Assembly (NCBI RefSeq): GCF_000327385.1
Contig: NW_008709815.1
Span: 430,267-494,266 of the forward strand
DNA from: Lottia gigantea
Taxonomy: Eukaryota; Mollusca; Gastropoda; Lottiidae
Length of the DNA: 64,000 bases
Direction of reading: 5' to 3'
Each line of letters opens with the position of its first letter. Positions within the stretch are counted from its first letter, which is position 1. Position numbers and translations under genes: made by a program. This document shows positions 13,076 through 22,500 of this stretch, piece by piece. Below the pieces are notes generated by a model. It searched no databases. It was not told where the DNA came from and saw nothing but the letters and a program-made list of their open reading frames with translations.

Positions 13076-16000
13076 ATGAAAATTTATAAATAAATGAAAA
13101 TTATAAATGAATAAATAAATAAAATTAAAAATAAATAAATAAATAAAAAAAACATTAAAAATTAAAAATAAATAAATACTCACCAGGTTTTTTCCCCTGT
13201 AAACCTCTGGCACCATGAACTGAAATAAACAAAATTATTTTTAATTAATAAACAGTTATTTTTGCATTTGGTTATCAAATATGAAGATACAAGGCAATTT
13301 AAGACAATTTAATGCTGGAAGTTTCATTCTGACAGCTCTACTTGAGTACTGCAGCCTGATTTATTTTATCTGGGCATGCAAAAGTCAAATATGCTGAATG
13401 TTTCTGAGGCAAGCCTTCTCCAAAAAATAATGCAATAAATAATGATTGATGGAAAGTGCAGAAAACCAGTTGTGCTCTTCTGGTGTCAATTAAGGTCATG
13501 GATGATACAACCAATGTTTCCCACTGTGATCAGAAGATCAATACTAGTTCATGATCACCTCTTAAAATGAAATGCACAGTAGGATAGCAGTTTTACTTGT
13601 TAACATTTCGGGTTGAACAGGGTCACAGCAATTTAGGGATTTATATGTAAAGGTTAACTGAGGTTAATGCCTTACTGCATCTATTTTTTCCCATTAAGAA
13701 GGGTTAATTTCAATACATTTGCATGACATGTATGTTTTCATTTTCTTGTGATTTTCATTTTAGAGACAATTTCAATATTGTATTCAACTGCTCCACTTGG
13801 AAGATAAGTATTTAAATGAATAGTGCTCCTCGAGTATTCACTTTAACAGATTGAAAATGAAGTGGCATAGGAAAATAATACACAACCAGTTGATATTTAT
13901 TGAGTATTTCAGTTCTTGTTACACAAGCCACTATTTAAGTTGATTAATGTTAAAATTTCTGCCCATTTGAACCTACTACCCTTATTTGGAGAAATATTTG
14001 GAGACATAAGTTCTATCTATCAACTATCAAAATCATGAAATTCAAGGAATACATCACTTGATAAATCTGTTATCATGCATAATTTGTAGGTAATATATAG
14101 GTCTTTAGTTTATACACAGTCAATCTATAAACATCATAATGTGTTCAAGTAGGCATATATATCATTAGCTAAAGTGAAAACTGCTACCACCATGACAGTA
14201 CACCATTTAAACAATCCCCTGAGGCTATAACCTACTCTAGACAACAGGAATGTTAGTTTTATATAAACACTGTTTTAAGCCTTAAAATTCAAGAAAATGG
14301 GAAAAATGTTGGCTACAGGATAATTTGGCTCTCAAATCTCTCGATGTTTTATTTTCGATTTTCATTCTTGATCAGACATCAAACTTTAAGTAAACATGTT
14401 GAGATCAATTTAAAGTCTTGATGCAGATCTTTCCTTTTGAAACAATCTAGTAAAAATCTCACCGACAAGGCAACAACCCCAAAATATTGATCTTTATCTT
14501 TACAGGTTGTTGCAGTGATGTCCTGTTATCAATACATCAGCTATACTTGCTTTAAGTTCTTTTTTTACAATCAAAACAAAACTACTCATCTAAATCAACA
14601 CAGACCTAATTTCATATTGAAGATCTCCTAGATCTTAAAATTTAACGTGTCTTCAGCTGTCTGCTTTTATAACACAGTAGCCCCTCATTTAATTTTCTGC
14701 TTTTACAATATTTCCAATTTTGTCACAGAACACCAACTGGCTACCAACGTTGCCAGGCTACAACGAACTTCGTCCTATACCTTGACTGCAATACCAACCT
14801 TTCTAGTATCACAAAAGTTTATAAATGCAGCAATTTGGTTGGATTGTACATGAGCGAATACAGCCAATCAGAGTCCTAAACTGTAAAGAGTTAGTTAGAC
14901 AAAATGTTTACATTCTGTCTGTCAAGGGCTATGATTGACTGGTATTTGCTGGTTTACAATCCAATCAAATTGCTGCATTCTGTGACACAAAAAAGATGGC
15001 TATTGCAGTCAATGTATAAGGCCGAAGTTCGTAATAGCTCAACATTGCGAAGATCTATATTGATTTTTCATGACTTAAGTGAAAGATTTATAAATAAGAG
15101 AAATCGTTTTTAAAATGTTGTAAGATATTGTTATCCATAAAATTATAATTTACAACTTAGTTCATACTTTGGCCAGAATCACTATCATAGTCCTAACCCT
15201 GTATCAAAATTTGGTCAGTCAAACACCTTATAAATTATATAACCTGACTATAAGATAGGCCAGAATAATTGAATTAAATAACTAGAGTCTATATGAGACA
15301 CCTATTTATTTGACATGTAGGTCACAATCATATTTCTTCTGTAGTGTCTATTGTTATACATTACCTATATCAAACAAAGGCTTTAACAAACAATAGCTAT
15401 TATTCTTATACCTTAACTGACCCTGCAGTTTCACTCATATGTTGCCTAATCTATATATATCGAGTGAAATAGGTCTTAAATGGCTGCATGTTAGCGAAAG
15501 TTTTGTAGTGCTCCTTTAAAGGTTATGGTTTACCATTTTTGGTGGTAAATTGTACTTTGGTCTCGGGAACAGGAATCGTTCCGCTAAACATATTAATAAA
15601 AGTGTTCACCTTATCATCAAACTATTAGTCTTCTAAACGATGTGTTTCAATACATATCCATTTTTGAAAATTACATTGGTGACTCGCCCTTTTCAAGACT
15701 CCGCCATAATGTAGAATGGTTAAGGACTGGATAATCAAAAAATTATTTTCTATTCAAGTAGAGGATAACCTTATGAAAGTACTGGAGGAGAGTATCTTCC
15801 AGTAAAATCTCTTGTTATGACTGTCATAAAGCAGGATCTGTGAAATATAACTCAGTTTGAAAACAACAAAAACCTTAAAAAATATTGAAATTCTGTGATA
15901 ATGTAACAGAAACTCTTCAGAACAAGGATGTTTTTGTTCAAATGTCATTTTTAAGAAGACAAATGTCACTTACAATAAAGATTGCCTTCTGTGATAAGTA

Positions 16001-19000
16001 ATTAACTTTGTTATAAACAAACATGAAACATTTGGAGTTGAAAATCCGGTTTTCAGTGATAAATTAAATTTTACGCGTGTATAAAAAAATACTGGTAAAT
16101 AATCGAAATGGAACATCCATACTTAAGTGTTCTAAGCCTAAACATATCTAGTTTTTCAGACATTTCAGAACTCAAGTATCAAATATGATATAATACCCAA
16201 CTGATACAAACTAGAGTTTTTCTCCTGTGTCAACATGTTGTGGATATAAAATCCTCATCAGGATTCCTCATGAATTTGTCTAGACCTTCCCTTTAAAATG
16301 TTGATAGCCTAATATATTTATATTATCTATGTATGGTCAGTTATAGGTCAATACAAGTTCAACAAAGCATATAACAATACTTGAACAAGTAACTTACTTA
16401 ATATTCAATAAAACTTTAGATCACAGGTAGAGGAAATTAACCTGGTGGTTTACAGTTATAATTAATGAATTTTACTATAACATACCTGCATCAATATTTA
16501 ATTAAACATTCCATACAACAAGCTTACTTTGATATATTTCGATTTATCTAAGAGTTTAAAGCCGTGAATAGACGAGATATGCTGCCAGATACAGAAGAAA
16601 TTAGAAGTGAATACACGACAACGAGTACAGATACGGACACAATTTGGTTCTAGTATTTTCTTCTGTATTAATAATCCTGCACCGAACCATGTCTATTCTC
16701 AGCTTAATTCAGTAGGTGATTTTTAAGGGATAGTGTCACTCAAATATTTCTACCACCAGGTAGAACTTAATTCAGATTTCTGTAAAAAAATTTCATAATT
16801 TCAAAGGTTTTGTGATTGACAACAAGGAAATATACTTTATTGAAAATTGAGAAACATGGGCCAACTACTGTATAATAAAGACTATAGTAAGGAGGTTGTC
16901 AAGGTTGACAGTGTTTGTTTACTGTGTTTTTTATTTGATGCAAGTAGGAAAACTAGACTGAACACACACTGACTGTTTCTCAGGTTTTCAATACCTCTCC
17001 CAAACATGGCGACCTTTTTTCACTTGACATAAAATGTAGATTAGAAATTTGTGTGTGTTTATTACTGAAAGCACTTATTTCAGTTTTCTTAGCATCAAAT
17101 TCTATGGCATGCATAAAATAGTGAGTACTGAGTACTGAAAGCAGAGTTGTGCACTCACATTAGGACCTTCAAGATAACTCAAACAAATGAGATTCATCTT
17201 AAGAAAAATTCAGCTGCAGCACTCAAAATTGGCAATTAAGTCAGTCATGCAAAAATAATTCTAAATTTGACACATAGTAAATTTGTTCACAAGGGTCAAT
17301 TTCAAAACAAGTGCAACAAACTCATTTGTATTCAAACAAGTCGGCAACTTTCACTAAAAGCTTACAAACTGAGTAGAAACAAAAAGTTTAAAGAACATAA
17401 TGACATTTAAATGGACCTGTTGTGTCGAAAATAACGAAAAAATATTTCTGTATCAGTTGACACATTCTTAAGCCAGATTAGCCATTTCATCTTACTTGAG
17501 ATGGTCGAATTCTTTGAACTGACAAATCTCTAGCAAATAAAAACTTCTACAATAGATTATAACACATAGTTGTGATATCAAATCCTACTCAAGACATCAA
17601 ATTGCTGTTCATCTTTAAATTCCATGGCAGTCAAGTTCTGTTAAAAGTAAGAGTACAGGTGACATTTTTTTACACACACTCTTAGTGTAACTAACACAAG
17701 GTCCTTGTAATAAGTACAATGAATTTCCATTCTAACATTCCAACTTTAACATTAGTTTACAGTGCTTTATGCCTGTGCCAGTGCCTCCTAATTTCAACTG
17801 GCTCAGTCGGTAGTGAGTTTGATTGACTTCTGCTAGTCGATTAGGTGCTGTGGGTTCAAATCCTCAAGGTAAGAAAAATTTGGATCCCTGTACCAATGCT
17901 TTCGAGAGTTGGCCCAGTGTTGGCTCTCACTCCCTAATAAAAAAAATAATAGTGTGCATCAAATACAGACAAAACTGTAGCCTCTTTCACATTCTCATGC
18001 TCAGTTTGACGTTCAGATTTCATGTTTTGTTGTACACTGACTTCCTCTACTTTGAACAATTTATTGCTACTCTTTATTATGTACATTAATCGTCCAATGT
18101 GCTATAGCATGGCATTGGCCAAAAGTAGATGGTTAAATTGACTAATTCAATAATTTTCACTTCATGGGAAAACATTTATTAACATGACGTGATATTTGAC
18201 AAGGATGTTGTTATACAGGAAACAAGTATAACCTAAAATGCACCATGGATGTAACAGTTGATAATTGTCTAGTCAATGCCAAGTTGAATAAATGTCAAAT
18301 ACTGAATATGTCAAAACTGACATTGACTGTCTGTTAGACTATATAACAGTATATAATAATTATATTAGACTATTGATTATATCATTAGCTACTGTCATAT
18401 CTACTCATCTTCTACATTTTATTGTATACTGATTTATATATGAAAATATCATTAACAATATCAACAAAATTCTCAGTGTTAAAATAATGCTCAATATATC
18501 AATTGTAGAGTGACATAGAAACATAAAAACAGAACATAAAATGTTGTTGTTACTAAGAGTGTCACGCTATGAGATCTTAAATATTATTGATCAGCAAGTC
18601 CGAAAAAATTTGTCCGGGAATGTACAGCTATGATGAAATAAACTAATTCACCAAGTCTGTTAACAAATATGAGATTTATGTGACTTATATTGTCACAGAA
18701 TCTTACTTGATAGACATCATTTAAAAAACAATAGGATTCTTCCTTTTTCTTATCAAAATGTAAATAGGAAGGTATTGTCAACAGTTGGTACACTTATGTT
18801 AAAGAGGTCTAGATCGATTTAAAATACATTTTTGTGATTGTAGCATTCAAATTATACAAGATATTCACCATCGTGTTCACATTCAGAACATCTCAGTTGG
18901 CAGTGAGTTGTATTGTCACCTGCTTAGTGATTATGCACTGTGGGTTTGATCAACATAAGAAAAATTCTAGTGCCAGTGCCTCCAAAAGTTAGCCCCATGT

Positions 19001-19647
19001 CGTTTTTCAACCCCTTATACCCATATAGCCCTGTGGACATCAGTATTGAAACCTATAAAACAGTCATGATACTAAGTAATTAGTATAATTAATGATACAC
19101 CCATAATAGTATATCACATTATAGTACTGTTAATCAGGTAATGTAGTGTAGACAGGATGGTCATATTAATGCTTTCAATAACACTGAAACAAGTTCAACA
19201 TGAAAACAATAGTTAGTACCAGAGAAGTCATTTTTACTTTTATCCACAACACTGTAAAGGAGATGTTCAATGGCAAAGGCTTTCCTTGTAAAAGACCGTA
19301 GAAAATTTGATGATGGACTTTTTTTTATTAAAACAAATATTCTCTGTTTCCGTGTAATGAAAGCAGCCAGCTCCAAATCTTAATCTCAGACAGATGTTTA
19401 TGAAACAAAAATATTCCAAATGTTTTTATTCATCCCTAGGATATTATTTGGTCTCCAAAACAGAAATCTGAAGGGATCCATTTAATAATAATGGTATGGC
19501 AAGTATGAGAGCTAAGCTGAACAGCTAAGCTTATATTTATAAATTCGCACAGAAAGCAAAATATGAGAAAGTGAAAATATAATAAGGTTACTTACCCACA
19601 ATGGTGATCTCATCAGGTTCCATATTACTCTTTAATCCTCTATCCAT
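6757..19647 (-). CDS. Rab11 family-interacting protein, class I-like, with C2, TIG/IPT and Rab-binding domains
   Basis: Seven coding exons join in phase: 19596-19647 (ATG at 19645-19647; an in-frame stop lies a short way upstream), 13184-13219, 11242-11347, 9845-10847, 7609-7768, 7237-7293 and 6757-6851 (stop 6757-6759), giving 502 residues. Residues about 14-128 form a C2 domain (VVHGARGLQGKK, KYRTSVVKDSSAAPDWNEE, VLGQVVIPALSL). Residues about 237-326 form a TIG/IPT domain (GTRIIIEGRNLGLGKSDI, CGSD, IVCTTKECEAGKGDI, FFTFV) closest in look to that of Sec5/EXOC2. The C-terminal 50 residues (ITKKELQAEVIRLYNENQ, GYIDRLIAKVIQHCPDALE) are the FIP Rab11-binding coiled coil with the YID motif. Class I FIPs bind membrane lipids through C2 and Rab11 through the C-terminus on recycling endosomes. 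The TIG domain is not a usual part of that family. The first introns are large (6.4 and 1.8 kb). The orthologue among FIP1, FIP2 and FIP5 cannot be told. Confidence 0.85.
7769..9844. other. Intron 4 of the RAB11FIP-like gene
   Basis: About 2.1 kb without exon-like sequence. A fragment at about 9636-9730 shares a run (ACTGATAGCATCAAT and flanks) with CC2D2A intron sequence near 56816-56900, so it is a copy of some dispersed repeat. Confidence 0.45.
12985..13180. repeat. (TAAA)n microsatellite
   Basis: About 24 near-perfect TAAA units from 12985 to 13078, followed by imperfect continuation to about 13175. The tract ends within a few bases of the splice donor of the 36-bp exon 2 of the RAB11FIP-like gene (exon at 13184-13219; donor at 13178-13183 on the minus strand). 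The open frame through it on the minus strand is low complexity and not a gene. Confidence 0.95.
14745..15050. mobile_element. Foldback (MITE-like) element with long inverted arms
   Basis: The left arm carries CGAACTTCGTCCTATACCTT, GACTGCAATACCA and ATGCAGCAATTTGGTTGGAT. The right arm carries the reverse complements, ATCCAATCAAATTGCTGCAT and, further right, ATTGCAGTCAATG and GGCCGAAGTTCG. The arms are about 100 bp each and diverged by substitutions and small indels. There is no open frame. A related copy with the same GAATACAGCCAAT core lies at about 33405-33650. Such non-coding foldback elements are usually mobilised by a DNA transposase made elsewhere; target-site duplications were not clear. 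Confidence 0.7.
15520..15719. mobile_element. Degenerate copy of the TTAA-flanked short element
   Basis: The stretch shares blocks with the intact copy at 63487-63718: a left end AGGTTATGGTTTACCATTTTT, then CTTTGGTCTCGGGAACAGGAA, GTGTTCACC and TGACGACT-like sequence (TGACTCGCC). TTAA is found at 15516-15519 and at 15720-15723. The right terminal repeat is not recognisable, so boundaries are approximate. Confidence 0.45.
16566..16697. repeat. Imperfect palindrome with arms of about 45 bases
   Basis: The left arm starts GAATAGACGAGATATGCTGC and continues to ACAGAAGAAA. The right arm ends ATGTCTATTC and contains TTTTCTTCTGTA, the reverse complement of the left with several mismatches. The loop between the arms is about 50 bases. 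It could be a small foldback element or a transcribed hairpin; nothing in the sequence decides. Confidence 0.5.
17785..17955 (+). mobile_element. tRNA-derived SINE
   Basis: The head has pol III promoter boxes as in a tRNA: an A box in TGGCTCAGTCGGTAG (about 17799-17813) and a B box GGTTCAAATCC (about 17853-17863), 40 bases apart. A non-tRNA body (GTAAGAAAAATTTGGATCCC, GAGAGTTGGCCCAGTG, GGCTCTCACTCCC) follows and the element ends in an A-rich tail (AATAAAAAAAATAAT). The A and B boxes are intact. A second, older copy lies about 1.1 kb to the right in the same orientation. Confidence 0.75.
18885..19025 (+). mobile_element. Second, diverged copy of the tRNA-derived SINE
   Basis: It shares the order of landmarks with the copy at 17785-17955: ATCTCAGTTGGCAGTGAG (A-box region), CACTGTGGGTTTGATC (decayed B box), ATAAGAAAAATTC, AAAAGTTAGCCCCATGTCG and TTCAACCCC. 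Many substitutions indicate it is older. Confidence 0.6.
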
Positions 19648-22500
19648 CTTAAATCTCTCAATCTCCCTTAAGTACTGGGTTTAACAACTTGTTATCCTAT
19701 AATCCCATTGTATTATTAATCCTATAAAAAACAGATAATCCAAATTACAGATTAATAAATCACAAATTGTGCTGACTGGCCGAATTTTGATAAGAAAATT
19801 TTGGTTTCCTGCACTGTTATAAATAGGGTAATAAAGATATCACAGTATACTTGAAACTGATAAAAAGATATTATATTCATAGAATAAATCTAAATAAACT
19901 CAAGAAAAAACTTTGTATGAATAACATTCTTTTAGAGAAAAACTTCATTTTCATAAAATTGAAACAAGTAAAAATATTTTTGCGATACGCATGCCATGTA
20001 GAAATTTAAACTATAATTTGATGAAATTTTAGAATTAAAGACAATAATTCCACATTGACAAATCTTTCAGAGTCCTTAAAGTTCAAATAAACTTAACTAG
20101 TTAGTCCACTACCTCTAAGGTTTACACACTGTCACACGAAAGCCTATTGATTACAATATAAAGACAAAAGTCAAATATTGGACCAACCAAATTCTAATTC
20201 GACCTCAGATAACATTGACAGCACAGTTCAATAGTTCAATAAATCACTAAAAAGTTGAAAAGAACAATAAATCCATGTATACTAAATTCTAAAAAAAAAA
20301 ACTTGACTGTTACCAAAATCGATAGAGATGTTAATGTGTCCATTTTCATGACTAAAATACCTGAAACATATCATGTCTTTCTAAACTTAACCAAGTGAGT
20401 AATTTGTACTTGTAAGTGAAACATCCATCAACTGCTATATGTCGTCACTAACTTAGTTTTTTTTACCTCTCAGCTGTGAACAATAGATGTTGTCGACACT
20501 GTCAACCTATTTTTAGTAAAATACCTACAACTCACATTAGATCTACTTGACGATTAAAATATTAAATATGAATAGGACTATTGTGCAATATCTATAAAAA
20601 AGGTAATAAAAACATTGTATTGAAAGCTTTGTGAATTCCAAAATGAAAAAAAAAAAATGTTTTAGAATAAGAAGCCACATTGTTGATATGATGTTACATT
20701 CTTTTATGTTATTCTTTTAGATTCAGTGAAAATTATGAATTCATAACGGCATCAATGACCATTGAGAATTGCATTCTTTTCACGTTTGGTCCAATATTTT
20801 GTCATGTTAATCCTAGGTCTAGTAGAACTAGTATCAGTTAAATCAATAAGCCAAAAATTTTGGGAAAATAACCCTTTAAAGTTATGCCTGTACAATATCA
20901 GATATAATAAATCATATTATTAGGATGCAGCAAAAAATCCAGTTACAAGATGATGATATCTTTCAGAGAATGTAATAGTCTTCTATCCAACATAACACAA
21001 TAAAAGGTTTCATAAACATTATCATGACATGAATCCCCACTTTAGGATCAACAAAATTTATCAGTCTATCACTCGGACATCAACAATAACAAACACTAAC
21101 ACAGGAGAAGCAACAAAAATTAAATAGTCGTTTCAAATTCTTTCTTGTTTTTTAACATAACGGATGATTTACCTCAAATTTCACATACATAATATAACAC
21201 CTGGTAGAGACGAAATGTTCGGATGGGTTTATCCTCAATAAAACTCCAAATAGACACCAAAACAACCACTGACTCACAGATAATTGCCCAAGAAAAATAT
21301 TGAGTCAAGTCTTCGTCCAAATGTTTGATTCAGTGGCCTATTTTTCTAGCCAGCTAGTGGTTTCGTACAAAATAAAGAATTGTTTTATGAATTACAATAG
21401 TAGGATACAAGTCGTTAAATTCAAAGATTAAAATTTATACTGTATAATATTGTATATCAAAAGGATATGATATTATGCATTACAAATTTCGATATTTTCG
21501 GTGTGTTTGCATTCAATAGAAGTTTCGCCGTGAGACCAGATGGATAATCACCCCACATCCCAACAGGCATCTGTTTCTATCAATAGTCGACTCTTGATAG
21601 AAACAGATACCTGTGCACATCCCCAATCCTCGATTTATACCAAACTTAGCCTCTATCATTAAGTCCCATTTTATCTGCGACGGAAGACAGGAGATGTCTG
21701 GGTATCAAAGAAATGTTCTCAAAATCCTTATATATGTATAACGCACTGGAGTATTATAAAGAAATCTGAATAAAAAGGCATTCCACCTTTCATAAAGTTG
21801 TGTGACCACCCAATTTTCATTTTTTGATAACTGATGGATTATTAAGTGTTGGCTTCATTATAACTTCCAACATTTAAATTCTATTTCTTGGCGAAAGATA
21901 TCAGCATAGGTCATGCAGTTGCAAAATTATCATATTTTCGTTTTCAGTTTAAACTACAAAATTCTGAATCATTCCATAAAATAACTACAACGAGAGAATT
22001 AAGCCGGCCATTATTATGAAGGGTCGATGGAATTTTGACATTTTTGAGTCGGGAATACCCAGTGCTAATATTTCAATGTTTGACATTCGAGTCTAAAAAT
22101 TCCTTATATCGGTTATTCTTATACCGACATTGATTGGTTTAAAATGTGACAAGTATCCAATTAAAATGTGAGCAATATACCGGAAGCGGGTGCTGTGATG
22201 TTGGTGCGTTCGTTTTTCACAGGTTACTAATGAAAATCAAATTTCTTCTTTTAATAAACTGATATTAGATTTTCCATTATCACAGACAAAAGAAAGTAGA
22301 AATTAACTTTTCACTTGCAATAAGCTTTACAATCATAGATTTCTCATCAAAAATTTATATTTGTCTCTTCTAAATTTTGTGTCAGTGGAGCTCTTCAGTC
22401 TTTTTCATGAAGAGGTTTATTCAGTCCTGTGATGTCAACAAAAATTAAAGTTTAACAAAATTATTCCAAGAACATTGGCTCTAAATACCAGAATTCCATA
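19648..22500. other. Divergent intergenic region between RAB11FIP-like and PITHD1
   Basis: About 2.9 kb with both promoters expected: leftward for the RAB11FIP-like gene, rightward for PITHD1. Untranslated first exons probably lie here but cannot be placed. The only structure that stands out is a near-perfect hairpin at 21563-21614. Confidence 0.5.
21563..21614. repeat. Short near-perfect hairpin, 21-bp stem and 10-base loop
   Basis: The left arm ACAGGCATCTGTTTCTATCAA and the right arm TTGATAGAAACAGATACCTGT pair at 20 of 21 positions around the loop TAGTCGACTC. It lies about 0.9 kb upstream of the PITHD1 start codon. No function is assigned. Confidence 0.8.

Larger units (their letters stand above)
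13220..19595. other. Intron 1 of the RAB11FIP-like gene (6.4 kb)
   Basis: No coding exon was recognised. The intron has collected several elements described separately: a foldback element (14745-15050), a TTAA-flanked element relic (15520-15719), an imperfect palindrome (16566-16697) and two tRNA-derived SINE copies (17785-17955 and 18885-19025). Confidence 0.6.

Noticed and set aside
12950-13216. Minus-strand frame rich in Phe, Ile, Leu and Tyr
   Set aside because: It is the TAAA microsatellite read as codons; only the last 36 bases are a real exon and in another context.
7040-18590. Weak similarity between about 7040-7125 and 18506-18590 (GTTGTTACT, TTCACGC/TCACGCTATG, GATCTT)
   Set aside because: Probably two relics of a dispersed repeat, but too short and diverged to define ends or a family.
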